Both the position numbers and the translations under genes were made by a program. From PSRF01 sp051000815 (GTDB lineage: Bacteria; Acidobacteriota; Blastocatellia; Pyrinomonadales; Pyrinomonadaceae), in the NCBI GenBank assembly GCA_051000815.1, contig JBPCNX010000092.1:62001-126000 (forward strand): DNA of 64,000 bases. Reading direction: 5' to 3'. The first letter of the stretch is position 1, and the number at the start of each line of letters is the position of its first letter. Below the pieces are notes generated by a model. The model ran no database searches and was not told the DNA's origin. It worked only from the letters and a program-made list of their open reading frames with translations. Below, one piece after another: positions 30,706 through 39,613 of the stretch.

Positions 30706-31733
30706 TGCAAACGTCCTGGATTCCATTTGTGCCGCCCAGCGCTTCAACCCTCTCGGGGAAGGTCGATGCCCTGTATTTCTATCTCTCAGGAGTAACAGTT
30801 TTCTTTACCTTACTAATCTCCGGGGTTCTGATCTTTTTTGTAATCAAGTATCGCCGGCGTTCACCTTATGAGATTCCGCGTCCGGTCGCCGGCTCGCATA
30901 AACTGGAAACTCTCTGGTCGGTCATTCCCTTCCTAATCTCGATGAGCATGTTTGCGTGGGGCGCCCAGCTCTACTTCCAACAGTCACGACCGCCGAAAAA
31001 CGCCGTGGAGATTTATGTGGTTGGAAAACAATGGATGTGGAAGATTCAACACACGACCGGACAACGCGAGATTAATGAACTGCATGTGCCCGTCGGCCGC
31101 AGGATCAAATTGATCATGACGACCGAAGATGTGATTCACGACTTTTTTATTCCCGCGTTTCGCATTAAGGCTGACGTCGTGCCCGGACGCTATACGACGC
31201 AATGGTTCGAAGCCACCAAGCCCGGCAAGTATCATCTTTTCTGCGCCGAGTATTGCGGAATGAATCACTCGGGAATGATCGGTTCGGTTGTTGTGATGGA
31301 ACCGACCGAGTTTGACAACTGGCTCAGCGGAAACACAAATCAACAATCGCCCGCTGTGGCCGGCCAGCAACTCTATCAAACGCTCGGGTGTGTTTCGTGT
31401 CACGGCGCGAGTGGCGAAGGTGGACGCGGCCCGGCGCTCGCCGGTGTTTTCGGCCGTGAGGTATTTCTGACCAACGGGCAAACGGTCAAGGCTGACGAAG
31501 CTTACATCCGCGAGTCGGTAGTGAATCCGCAGGCGAAGTTAGTCAACGGCTTCGGTCCAATCATGCCCACCTTCCAGGGGCAGATTAGCGAAGAACAGTT
31601 AGTGCAGATTCTGGCATTTATTAAATCCCTGCAGGGTCCGGCCCAGACTGCGGCACCAGCAGCGTACACGCCAAGTCCGACAGGAAGCGCGGCGGCGGCG
31701 AGTGCGGCTAGTCCGCAAGCCGGAAGCAGATAG
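30705..31733 (+). CDS. coxB: Cytochrome c oxidase subunit II with cytochrome c domain (caa3 type)
   Basis: 342 residues. Two N-terminal helices (YLSGVTVFFTLLISGVLIFF, WSVIPFLISMSMFAWGAQLY), then a cupredoxin with the complete CuA set: His145, Cys180, Cys184, His188, Met191 in HLFCAEYCGMNHSGM. A fused C-terminal cytochrome c domain has heme site CVSCH (residues 229-233) and Met in GPIMPTFQGQISEEQL, so electrons reach CuA directly. Tail is Ala/Ser/Pro-rich. Start overlaps the SCO stop by one base (TAATG), with GGAGGAAAC upstream. The fusion makes this the electron-entry subunit of a caa3 oxidase that should accept electrons from Act. Confidence 0.96.
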
Positions 31734-31749
31734 TTAGTCGAGTTAATTT

Positions 31750-33417
31750 ATGAAGGCAATGGAAACATTTGTAGCACCCACGCCCGCGCGGATTAATTAT
31801 CTCAACGCGACTTACGGACTGAAGTCGTGGCTGCTCACCAGGGATCATAAGCGCATTGCGCTGCTCTATCTGGGTTCAATCAGTTTCTTTTTCTTCATCG
31901 GCGGCCTCTACGCGATGTTCATTCGTCTCGAGTTGTTGACGCCGCAAGGCGATCTGCTGCAATCGACAACTTACAACAAGGTCTTTACCCAGCACGGAAT
32001 CATCATGGTTTTCTTCTTTCTGATTCCGTCGATCCCAGCCACGCTGGGAAACTTTCTTGTCCCGATGATGATCGGGGCCAAAGATCTGGCGTTTCCGCGT
32101 ATTAACTTGCTCAGTTGGTATATCTATATACTCGGCGGAATCGTCACCATCTATGCTTTGCTGGCCGGCGGCATCGATACCGGCTGGACCTTTTACACCC
32201 CATTCAGCACTACGTTTTCAAATTCCTACGTCGTAGCGGCAGGCCTCGGAATTTTTATCAATGGCTTTTCCTCAATTCTGACCGGCCTAAATTTCATCGT
32301 CACGATTCACACCATGCGCGCGCCAGGCATGACGTGGTTCCGGATGCCGCTCTTTATCTGGGCCCACTACGCGACCAGCCTCGTGATGATCCTGGGGACA
32401 CCCGTGATCGCGATCACGATTCTCTTACTGGCTTTTGAACGTTTGGCACATATCGGCATCTTTGACCCGGCGGCGGGGGGCGATCCGGTTCTGTTCCAAC
32501 ACCTCTTTTGGTTTTACTCCCACCCGGCCGTATACATCATGGTCTTGCCCGGCATGGGCGTGATTAGCGAATTGATCGCCAACTTCTCGCGCAAGAATAT
32601 CTTCGGCTATTCGTTCGTTGCTTTCTCGAGTTTAGCGATCGCGGTTTTCGGTTTTCTGGTTTGGGGACATCATTTGTTCGTCGCCAGCCAGTCAGTGTAT
32701 GCCGGAATGATTTTTTCTTTTTTGAGTTTCGCGGTAGCCATTCCTTCGGCGATCAAAGTTTTCAACTGGACTGCCACGCTCTATAAAGCTTCCATCTCTT
32801 ACGACACGCCGATGCTCTATGCCCTGGGTTTTATCGGCTTGTTTACAATCGGCGGCATGACCGGTCTTTTTCTGGCGGCGCTCGCGGTTGATGTTCATCT
32901 GAGCGACACCTATTTCATCGTGGCTCACTTCCACTACATCATGGTGGGCGGAACTCTGCTCGCATACTTAGGTGGACTGCATTACTGGTGGCCCAAGATT
33001 ACCGGTCGAATGTATCCGGAGGGCTGGGGCAGATTTTCCGCCCTGGTGATTTTTGTCGGATTCAATCTGACTTTCCTGCCGCAGTTCGTTCTGGGATACA
33101 TGGGAATGCCGCGTCGCTACCATGTCTATCCGGCCGAATTCCAGGTCTTACATGTACTCTCATCAGCCGGAGCTTCAATTCTGGGCATCGGCCTGCTGAT
33201 TCCGCTGTTTTATCTCATCTGGTCGATGCGTTACGGCAAGATCGCAGCGGCGAATCCCTGGAACCTGCCAGGACTCGAATGGCAAACAGCGTCACCTCCG
33301 CCGACGGAAAATTTTGAGTTGACACCGATCGTCACCTGGGAAGCCTACGAGTTTGCTCCTGCTGAAGAGACCGAGATCGTAGGAAAGTTTCACGGTGAGA
33401 AAGTAAGACAGGCTTAG
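31750..33417 (+). CDS. ctaD: Cytochrome c oxidase subunit I (heme-copper oxidase, type A2)
   Basis: 555 residues, twelve-helix heme-copper oxidase subunit I, the site of O2 reduction. Ligands are visible: low-spin heme His82 (TQHGIIMVFFF) with His395, heme a3 His393 (VAHFHYIMVG), CuB His258, His307 and His308 (FYSHPAVY, VWGHHLF), and Tyr262 cross-linked to His258. The residue before VY is Ala, so it reads YSHPAVY rather than XGHPEV; this is the A2 subtype signature, in which a Tyr-Ser pair replaces the D-channel Glu. The gene follows coxB by 16 nt. Confidence 0.97.
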   Translation: MKAMETFVAPTPARINYLNATYGLKSWLLTRDHKRIALLYLGSISFFFFIGGLYAMFIRLELLTPQGDLLQSTTYNKVFTQHGIIMVFFFLIPSIPATLGNFLVPMMIGAKDLAFPRINLLSWYIYILGGIVTIYALLAGGIDTGWTFYTPFSTTFSNSYVVAAGLGIFINGFSSILTGLNFIVTIHTMRAPGMTWFRMPLFIWAHYATSLVMILGTPVIAITILLLAFERLAHIGIFDPAAGGDPVLFQHLFWFYSHPAVYIMVLPGMGVISELIANFSRKNIFGYSFVAFSSLAIAVFGFLVWGHHLFVASQSVYAGMIFSFLSFAVAIPSAIKVFNWTATLYKASISYDTPMLYALGFIGLFTIGGMTGLFLAALAVDVHLSDTYFIVAHFHYIMVGGTLLAYLGGLHYWWPKITGRMYPEGWGRFSALVIFVGFNLTFLPQFVLGYMGMPRRYHVYPAEFQVLHVLSSAGASILGIGLLIPLFYLIWSMRYGKIAAANPWNLPGLEWQTASPPPTENFELTPIVTWEAYEFAPAEETEIVGKFHGEKVRQA

Positions 33418-33449
33418 CCGGTCGGTTTACGAGGGAGAGCGAAAACAAA

Positions 33450-34169
33450 TTGGCTGAGAGCTACACAGTCGAACACGAGCACGCGGAACAGGGCCACCCT
33501 GCCCTGCAGCACCATTTTGAAAATATGGAGCAGCAGCGCGAGGCCGCCACGCTCGGGATGTGGGTCTTCCTTGTTACCGAAATCATGTTCTTCGGCGGCA
33601 TGTTTCTGGCCTACACCCTTTATCGCTCAGAGTATCCAGCGGCTTTTGCTTCCGCCAGTAACCATTTGGATCTCAAGCTCGGGGCGATCAATACCGTCGT
33701 GCTAATCCTCAGCAGCTTCACAATGGCGATGGCTGTTTACAGTACGCAGGTGGGTAAACGTCGCAACCAGATCATCTCGTTGGTGTTGACGCTGTTATTG
33801 GGAGTTACTTTCCTTGGAATCAAAGCCGTCGAATACCACGAAAAGTATGTTGACAATCTGATACCCGGAAGACTGATCCCGGGAAGACCGTTCGATGCGA
33901 GCGGAGTGCACCTGTTGCCGGGGGCCTTAAAACAGAACGTGGAGATGTTCTACTGGATCTATTTTGCGATGACCGGGATGCACGCGGTGCACATGATTAT
34001 CGGCATCGGTTTAATATCAGTAATCCTTTTCTTTACGGCGCGCGGCCGCTATGGCCCCGAGTATTACAACCCGGTGGAAGTTTCCGGTCTCTATTGGCAC
34101 TTCGTGGATATCGTCTGGATCTTCCTTTTTCCATTGCTCTATTTGCTGGGCCGGCACCTGGAACACTAG
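33450..34169 (+). CDS. ctaE: Cytochrome c oxidase subunit III
   Basis: 239 residues, seven-helix CtaE/CoxC family. EQQREAATLGMWVFLVTEIM, FFGGMFLAYTLYRSEYPAAF, FTMAMAVYSTQVGKR, EMFYWIYFAMTGMHAVHMII and SGLYWHFVDIVWIFLFPLLY are present, including the conserved HFVDIVWIFLFPLLYL end. Start is a TTG at 33450; the His-rich segment before ENMEQQREAATLGMW is typical of acidobacterial homologues, and an ATG at 33525 would remove it. Supports proton translocation integrity of the oxidase complex. 32 nt after ctaD. Confidence 0.94.
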   Translation: MAESYTVEHEHAEQGHPALQHHFENMEQQREAATLGMWVFLVTEIMFFGGMFLAYTLYRSEYPAAFASASNHLDLKLGAINTVVLILSSFTMAMAVYSTQVGKRRNQIISLVLTLLLGVTFLGIKAVEYHEKYVDNLIPGRLIPGRPFDASGVHLLPGALKQNVEMFYWIYFAMTGMHAVHMIIGIGLISVILFFTARGRYGPEYYNPVEVSGLYWHFVDIVWIFLFPLLYLLGRHLEH

Positions 34170-34175
34170 TTAGAC

Positions 34176-34463
34176 ATGAGCGAGCACATAGTTTCAGTCA
34201 AAGTCTATTTAATGATCTTCGTGGCCCTGATGGCCGGGACGGCATTGACCGTCTGGGCGGGGCTACAGGACTTTCCCGGGCCTTTGAATGTGGTGATTGC
34301 GCTGACGATCGCCGTTATCAAGGCGACACTCGTCGTGCTCTACTTCATGCACGTGCGCTACAGCTCACACCTTATCTGGGTGATTTTTGCCTCGGCGCTT
34401 TTCTGGATGGGAATTTTGTTCGCGCTGACTTTTAGCGACTACTGGACGAGGGGCTGGCTCTAA
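34176..34463 (+). CDS. ctaF: Cytochrome c oxidase subunit IV (prokaryotic type)
   Basis: 95 residues with three hydrophobic segments (VYLMIFVALMAGTALTVWAG, LNVVIALTIAVIKATLVVLY, LIWVIFASALFWMGILFALT), the CtaF/COX4_pro pattern with the conserved VVLYFMHVRYSSHL motif. Last gene of the operon, 6 nt after ctaE. Small accessory helices thought to stabilise subunits I/II. Its stop overlaps the stop of the convergent zinc-ribbon gene. Confidence 0.9.
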   Translation: MSEHIVSVKVYLMIFVALMAGTALTVWAGLQDFPGPLNVVIALTIAVIKATLVVLYFMHVRYSSHLIWVIFASALFWMGILFALTFSDYWTRGWL

Positions 34464-34831
34464 TCTGAAGAACTTACTTCCTCCACCGCATACAACTCTA
34501 AATCCCGCACTCCCACCTCACGACCACAGGATACACAGCGCAACCTGATTGTCGCGTCAGAAGTTTTGATTGGGGCCGAGCAGTAAGGACAAGCGCCGCT
34601 GACTTCATTTCGTGTGAAGAGACCGCGCATCATGATGAGCGGCAATAGCAGACCAGCCACGAGCAAAGGAATCCCAAAAATCAGGCCGATCGCGCTGCCA
34701 TCTCCAAGAGTAAGCGTAATCACGAGGCCGGCGATGAAGAAGAGCAAGCCGATGGCGATGGCAAAGGAAAACCCGTAAGCGCCGTCGAAGCTTCTGCCCG
34801 ATGTCATGTCCCCAACCTTCCTCGCGTCCAT
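34460..34831 (-). CDS. Hypothetical membrane protein with C-terminal zinc ribbon
   Basis: 123 residues: two transmembrane helices (FSFAIAIGLLFFIAGLVITL, GLIFGIPLLVAGLLLPLIMM) followed by a cytoplasmic zinc ribbon with two CxxC pairs, CPYC and CVSC (SGACPYCSAPI, LRCVSCGREVGV). No family name could be assigned. Overlaps the ctaF stop codon by 4 nt in convergent orientation. The GGAACGGTA before the ATG gives a moderate ribosome binding site. Confidence 0.7.
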   Translation of the reverse strand: MDARKVGDMTSGRSFDGAYGFSFAIAIGLLFFIAGLVITLTLGDGSAIGLIFGIPLLVAGLLLPLIMMRGLFTRNEVSGACPYCSAPIKTSDATIRLRCVSCGREVGVRDLELYAVEEVSSSD

Positions 34832-34939
34832 TACCGTTCCTCCAATGGCGAAGTATCGCTAGTTATCGTTTTGCTTTAGCTCAAGTGAGAGAATGCCTTT
34901 TTTACTCCGCCGTTACTTCTCTTGTCAACGAGAGTGGAG

Positions 34940-34974
34940 GGATTGCCGATTGCCGATTGCCAATTGCCGATTAG
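34940..34974. repeat. Heptamer array L (ATTGCCG family), single arm
   Basis: GATTGCCGATTGCCGATTGC, CAATTGCCGATT: five degenerate ATTGCCG units. No inverted arm nearby. Same unit family as at recR (array C) and at the Nudix gene. Confidence 0.75.
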
Positions 34975-35005
34975 TTGAAGTCAGAACCACCAGGCGGTAG
35001 CCGGT

Positions 35006-35108
35006 GGGCCGATACGCAGGCACTCAATCCTTGCGACATCACGCCCAACGTCCGGAGTTCGAGTAATGAACCATTACCCGCGACGCCTGAGTGCTAGCAC
35101 ATCGGCCC
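35006..35108. repeat. Palindromic cloverleaf-like element
   Basis: GGGCCGAT (35006-35013) pairs with ATCGGCCC (35101-35108); GCACTCA (35020-35026) with TGAGTGC (35088-35094); inside, GTAATG-AAC-CATTAC (35063-35077) is a perfect hairpin. Before it, CCACCAGGCGGTAGCCGGTGG forms a further hairpin. The order outer stem, inner stem, hairpin suggests either a repeat of the REP class or a folded RNA. The 34832-35253 gap has no gene. Confidence 0.5.
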
Positions 35109-35253
35109 ATCCCTTCCGCGATGGTACTGACCTCACTCCCAAAATGACCACAAGCCATTAGTAACCATACTTTGAGACTCAGGTTGATACTGCTAGAGTA
35201 CTGGGTTTTCAAACTAACGTTTTAAAAGGCCTGACGACACTGTAAGCACTATT

Positions 35254-36273
35254 ATGAGTACGACACCTACTGTGCAGACGATACCAGAAGCTCCTTTTGA
35301 GAGTTTCCTCAGCAAACAGGACGCTGAAGCGTGGGTCGCGGCTATTACCGCGCTCCTGCGTTCAGTTCACGAGGTAGACAAAACGGCGACTCAGATCTGG
35401 TTCGCCTTTTACCCGTTGGAATTATTCCAGGCGCTTCAGCTCGCCGACGATCCTGACAAACTTGCTCGCGGATTATTGCTGCAGGGAGACTACCGGCTGA
35501 AAGATCAGATCGATACTTCGCATAAGTTCCTTTACGGACATCGATACTGGCCGGAGGTAAAGCGAGCTATCGAGGAGCATGCGGTCGCTTTCAATTCGGA
35601 CGACAGTAAATCGCTACCGGATCAGATTCTCGACGTGGCCGGGAAGGTTGCGGCAAGCTTGCAGGTTAACCCTTCGCTCACCACTGGAATCACCGCAGTG
35701 GGATTCATGACGCTGCAGCAGACAGGGGTCGCGGCCTTCAAAGCGGCGGCCGGGCAACTTGCGATTGACAACAAACACGCAGAAAAATCACCGGAGCAGA
35801 TCCTAAAAGAGCGCGCAAAAGATGACAGCCAGGGATTGTTCGGATTTCTGAAGACCGTAGATAAGAAATGGACGGTGATTCATGACGAAAACGACGACGC
35901 GGCAAAGTACAAACTGAACAACGCGCAGGATCTCGCCTGGGGCGCGGAAGCGGATCGCTCGCGGGATTGGCGTGCGCTTGATCCGCGCCGGATTGAAGGA
36001 CCGATTCCGGTTGAATGTCGTTCGGCCTCCTGCGGGACTTGCTGGGTAGGAGTGTTGGGCGGAGCTGAAAAGCTTTCAGATGTGGCGGCGCGCGAGGGAA
36101 AACAGATCAAGCTGTTTGGGTACATCAACACCAATGAGCCGAAGCCGTTGATTCGTCTGGCTTGTCAGGCCCAGGCCCAGGGCGCGGTGTCTATCGTGAT
36201 TCCCCCATGGAACGGCGTTTTCGGAAAGTATCTGCGCGAGCGAATACGCGACAGCGATGAGGCGGGCGAGTAG
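35254..36273 (+). CDS. Helical protein with C-terminal [2Fe-2S] ferredoxin domain
   Basis: 339 residues. The N-terminal 230 residues are helical, with no family I recognise (FLSKQDAEAWVAAITALLRS, TQIWFAFYPLELFQALQLAD). The C-terminal 100 residues are a plant-type [2Fe-2S] ferredoxin: PIPVECRSASCGTCWVGVLG gives CRSASCGTC (CX4CX2C), and the fourth ligand is in RLACQAQAQGAVSIVIPPWN. GFLKTVDKKWTVIHDENDDA lies before. Possible electron carrier fused to a regulatory or binding module. A clear TTTTAAAAGGCCTGACGACACTG lies before the ATG, but the best ribosome binding site is weak. Isolated in transcription from neighbours. Confidence 0.75.
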   Translation: MSTTPTVQTIPEAPFESFLSKQDAEAWVAAITALLRSVHEVDKTATQIWFAFYPLELFQALQLADDPDKLARGLLLQGDYRLKDQIDTSHKFLYGHRYWPEVKRAIEEHAVAFNSDDSKSLPDQILDVAGKVAASLQVNPSLTTGITAVGFMTLQQTGVAAFKAAAGQLAIDNKHAEKSPEQILKERAKDDSQGLFGFLKTVDKKWTVIHDENDDAAKYKLNNAQDLAWGAEADRSRDWRALDPRRIEGPIPVECRSASCGTCWVGVLGGAEKLSDVAAREGKQIKLFGYINTNEPKPLIRLACQAQAQGAVSIVIPPWNGVFGKYLRERIRDSDEAGE

Positions 36274-36380
36274 CGCTGGAAGCGCCTGTTGAAACCCCGG
36301 CTTGGAGTGCGGCAGCTGCTGCCGATTTGTTTAGGCAGAGATTAAGAGCGCTAACAAGTCAGCGCATTTCAAAAGTCGGC

Positions 36381-37334
36381 ATGTGTGCCCATCCTCGTTT
36401 TTGCGGCCCCAAACTGAACCAGAATGAGTTGAAGGATTCTCTCCCAAAGATCTTGTCTAACGGTCTCGCCAAACCCGCGTACTCTCCACTAGTGCTCGTC
36501 CTGGCAGCCGCAATCATCTGGAGCACCGGCGGTCTCTTCATCAAGTGGACGACGCTTTCCGGACTGGAACTCTCCTTCGGAAGATCGCTTTTGGCCGCGA
36601 TCACCGTCGCTATCTTCACGCGACGCGAAGGCTTCGGTCTGAATCGCGTTACACTCCTGGCTTCAATTCTCTATGCCGCGCTGCTCCTGCTCTTTGTGCT
36701 GGCAACTAAAGAGACGACCGCGGCTAACGCGATTTTCCTTCAATACACGGCGCCTCTTTACGTCCTGGTGTTGGAACCGCTCTTCTACAAAGAGAAGTTT
36801 CGCCGGCGGGATCTGTTGACCGTGATTTTCTGTGTCATCGGCATGTCGCTCTTCTTTGTTGGCAAGCTCCGGCCGCAGGACGTGACCGGAAATCTTCTCG
36901 CGCTGGCCTCCGGAGTCTGCTTCGCGTTCTACTTCCTGTTGCTGCGTCACTCGAGCTCACGCGACGTTAACCGCGCGTCGTCCGTGCTCTACGGCAATCT
37001 TCTGGTTGTGCTGATCGCCGCGCCGGCGGGACTAAGGGCACTTCCTGACATCAACCTGCACGATGCGTTAAGTGTTGTCTATCTGGGTGTGGTGCAGATC
37101 GGCGTTGCTTATACACTTTTCACCCTTGGGATGGCGCGAGGCATCAGATCGCTGGATGCGGGCATTGTGGGTTATATCGAACCGGTTTTAAATCCAGTCT
37201 GGGTTTTTCTGGTCATTGGCGAACGACCTTCGCACTGGGCGCTTATCGGCGGCGCAATTATTGTCGGCGCTGTGGTCGTCCACACGACGCTCAAAGCGAA
37301 GAAGACTGCCGGAAAGGAATTACAAATCTCTTGA
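36381..37334 (+). CDS. EamA/DMT-superfamily transporter
   Basis: About 317 residues with ten hydrophobic helices in two EamA repeats: PLVLVLAAAIIWSTGGLFIK opens the first (the WSTGG motif is typical), LLASILYAALLLLFVLATKE, NAIFLQYTAPLYVLVLEPLF, and GNLLALASGVCFAFYFLLLR starts the second. Likely an exporter of metabolites or amino acids with unknown substrate; the first repeat contains the ETTAANAIFLQY motif common in permease-like members. TTG 36327 and ATG 36381 are both possible starts. No ribosome binding site is convincing. The frame is open into truB's upstream region. Confidence 0.88.
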   Translation: MCAHPRFCGPKLNQNELKDSLPKILSNGLAKPAYSPLVLVLAAAIIWSTGGLFIKWTTLSGLELSFGRSLLAAITVAIFTRREGFGLNRVTLLASILYAALLLLFVLATKETTAANAIFLQYTAPLYVLVLEPLFYKEKFRRRDLLTVIFCVIGMSLFFVGKLRPQDVTGNLLALASGVCFAFYFLLLRHSSSRDVNRASSVLYGNLLVVLIAAPAGLRALPDINLHDALSVVYLGVVQIGVAYTLFTLGMARGIRSLDAGIVGYIEPVLNPVWVFLVIGERPSHWALIGGAIIVGAVVVHTTLKAKKTAGKELQIS

Positions 37335-37428
37335 AAGGTAGTCAGTTGTGGTAATACTGGGAGCGGTAGTAACCCGACGCTGCTTCTAAAGCAACACAGA
37401 GCACGCGAGGCAACGCGATTAGGTTACG

Positions 37429-37503
37429 TCGTGTAGTTTCGTGGATCGTTCTGTGTTTCTCCGAGTCAACCGATCCACTAATTCACACGAACGGACACGA
37501 AAT
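37429..37503. repeat. Dyad array M (TTCGTGGATC family) upstream of truB
   Basis: Left arm 37429-37460 (cgtgtagtttcgtggatcgt, tctgtg) and right arm 37470-37503 (cgatccactaattcacacga, acggacacgaaa) are inverse complements and related to 15453-15530. The right arm keeps the truB reading frame open upstream but is not coding. Confidence 0.75.
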
Positions 37504-37572
37504 GGTTCTCTTGAGTACTCGTCCGGTCGCTATCGCTTACGGTCCTCAAACAACTTTCCTGCACCGGAACCA

Positions 37573-38526
37573 ATGGACGGCGTTCTAATTATCGATAAGC
37601 CTGTAGGACTGACGTCGCACGACGTGGTTGCCCGCGTGCGCCGCATCCTCGGTGAGCGACGCGTCGGCCATACAGGAACGCTCGACCCCTTTGCGACCGG
37701 CGTCCTGGTTCTTCTGTTGGGCCGGGCAACACGTCTCGCGCAGTTCCTGGTCGGCGCGGAGAAGGAATACGAGGCGGTCGTCCGACTTGGGTTTGCGATG
37801 GACACCGGCGACATCACAGGCAAACCAATTGGGGCCGCAGGGATATCCGAAAGACCATCACTGTCGTGGACTAAGCAGGAAATCGAGGCTGCGCTTCACA
37901 GTCTGGGAGGCGAGATCGAACAGGTGCCGCCTATGTATTCTGCGAAAAAGCAGGGCGGACGAAAACTCTATGAACTCGCCCGTCGTGGCCAGGAGGTCGA
38001 GCGCGAAGCAGTGCGCGTAACAATTTACGCTCTGGAAGCGGTGCCCAGCGCTGCTGGGTCGTTGACTAAGAATCGGGATGTCACAACTGACATTTGCATT
38101 CGCGTGGTCTGCTCGGCCGGCACGTATGTGCGCACGCTGGCCGAGGATTTCGGGAAACGATTGGGTGTAGGCGCTCACCTCGCGGAATTGCGCCGAACGA
38201 GAGCGGGTGATTTCAGAGTTAAGAACGCTTTGAGTCTGGAACAGTTGCAGGAGTTAGTGACCAGGGAATCGCTGTCCGCCGTACTGCTCTCTCCAGATGC
38301 TGCGCTACAGAGACTTCCCTTCGTGTCGCTAACCACCATTGATGTCGGCCGAACACTGCAAGGCTTGCCGCTCAAACTCGAAACTGAACCGGAATCGATT
38401 TCTGGCGCCGGCGACTATATTAGAATGCGTGATGAAGCGGGCAAGCTGATCGCTGTTGGGACCTACGATCTGGAAGAGCAACTCATACGCCCGCGCGTTG
38501 TGCTCGCGGCAAAGAGAACAGGATGA
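37573..38526 (+). CDS. truB: tRNA pseudouridine(55) synthase
   Basis: 317 residues. Converts uridine 55 in the T-loop of tRNAs. MDGVLIIDKPVGLTSHDVVA, RVGHTGTLDPFATGVLVLLL with catalytic Asp38, QVPPMYSAKKQGGRKLYELA and VVCSAGTYVRTLAEDFGKRL are hallmarks. Length fits TruB with a partial C-terminal extension. The frame is open to 37441 but this upstream part consists of repeat array M, so ATG 37573 is selected. Overlaps the alpha/beta hydrolase by 4 nt (ATGA). Confidence 0.95.
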   Translation: MDGVLIIDKPVGLTSHDVVARVRRILGERRVGHTGTLDPFATGVLVLLLGRATRLAQFLVGAEKEYEAVVRLGFAMDTGDITGKPIGAAGISERPSLSWTKQEIEAALHSLGGEIEQVPPMYSAKKQGGRKLYELARRGQEVEREAVRVTIYALEAVPSAAGSLTKNRDVTTDICIRVVCSAGTYVRTLAEDFGKRLGVGAHLAELRRTRAGDFRVKNALSLEQLQELVTRESLSAVLLSPDAALQRLPFVSLTTIDVGRTLQGLPLKLETEPESISGAGDYIRMRDEAGKLIAVGTYDLEEQLIRPRVVLAAKRTG

Positions 38527-39497
38527 AGAAACGCTACTTTCTCGCCGGGATTTCCGGATTGGCTACAGCCGCGGTGATCACAAGACTGTTGACACGACCG
38601 CGCGACGTTGATTGGGAACAGCATCGGGAGCGGGTGTACCACGCGGAGCACTCGCGTTTCGTGGACGTCGGTGGCGTGCGCATGCACTACCAGGAAGCCG
38701 GCGACCCGGCGGCGCCACCGATAGTGCTGATCCACGGTTTCCTTTCCTCAACATTCCTTTGGAGCAAGGTCTTCCTGGAAATCGCGGCGGCAGGCTATCG
38801 AGTGATCGCGCCTGATCTGGTCGGCTACGGTTATTCAGCGAAACCTCGAGATTTTGATTACACGATTGAATCTCAGGCCCGAATGATGGCAAAGTTGCTT
38901 GAGCGACTCGTGATAGACCGGGCAATTCTGGTTGGGAGTTCCTATGGCGGGGCGATCGCGGCGACCGTGGCGCTGAATGAGCCGGAACGGGTTGCGAAGT
39001 TAGCACTCGTCGGCGCTGTTTCGAACAATGAACCGAAACGCTACCTGATGATGCGCCTGGTTCGGTCGCCGTTGGTCGGCGATATTGTCTCACCGCTGCT
39101 GGCCAGTTCGCGCCGTCTGTTGCGGGCGCGGATGAAGGGAGTCTACAAACGCCATAACTGGGACCTCGATGAATACCGCGTTGATGCGCGTTTTATACCC
39201 TTGCGTGCCGCAGCCACGCATCGCGCCATTATTCGCACGGCGCGTAACTGGGACGCCAATCGAATCCAGCGTGACGCTCACTTGATCCAACAACCTACCC
39301 TGCTTCTTTGGGGCGATCACGATCCCGATGTACCGTTAAGTGATGGAGAGGAATTGCAGCAGAAAATCAGGAACGCACGATTGGTTGTTTTTCGCGCGTG
39401 TGGGCATCATCCTCAGGAAGAATATCCTCGCGCATTCAATGAAGTGGTTTTAAAGTTCTGCTCTGAGCCATCTGCGACGGACAGTTTCCAGGAGTAA
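38523..39497 (+). CDS. Alpha/beta hydrolase with N-terminal membrane or signal segment
   Basis: 324 residues. Start overlaps truB (ATGA). The N-terminus KKRYFLAGISGLATAAVITR predicts a signal anchor. Hydrolase motifs are in order: VLIHGFLSSTFLWSKVF (HG oxyanion), AILVGSSYGGAIAATVAL (nucleophile GSSYGG), DHDPDVPLSDG (Asp) and ACGHHPQEEYPRAF (His). The AARDRAIIRTARN region forms the cap. Typical of the epoxide hydrolase/haloalkane branch; substrate unknown. Membrane-anchored orientation may place it in the periplasm. Confidence 0.88.
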   Translation: MKKRYFLAGISGLATAAVITRLLTRPRDVDWEQHRERVYHAEHSRFVDVGGVRMHYQEAGDPAAPPIVLIHGFLSSTFLWSKVFLEIAAAGYRVIAPDLVGYGYSAKPRDFDYTIESQARMMAKLLERLVIDRAILVGSSYGGAIAATVALNEPERVAKLALVGAVSNNEPKRYLMMRLVRSPLVGDIVSPLLASSRRLLRARMKGVYKRHNWDLDEYRVDARFIPLRAAATHRAIIRTARNWDANRIQRDAHLIQQPTLLLWGDHDPDVPLSDGEELQQKIRNARLVVFRACGHHPQEEYPRAFNEVVLKFCSEPSATDSFQE

Positions 39498-39613
39498 CAT
39501 CCAAATGCGGGCCACCAGCTGTGCTGCAGGTGGCCAGCTTCCGCACTAATCGAAGCCCAGTAGTCTAATAACTTGTGCCTAAATATTTCGGATCGGAATA
39601 AGATCTCAAAGCT

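Noticed and set aside
37441..37572. N-terminal extension of truB (44 codons).
   Set aside because: It covers repeat array M; TruB proteins start MDGVLIIDKP or similar.
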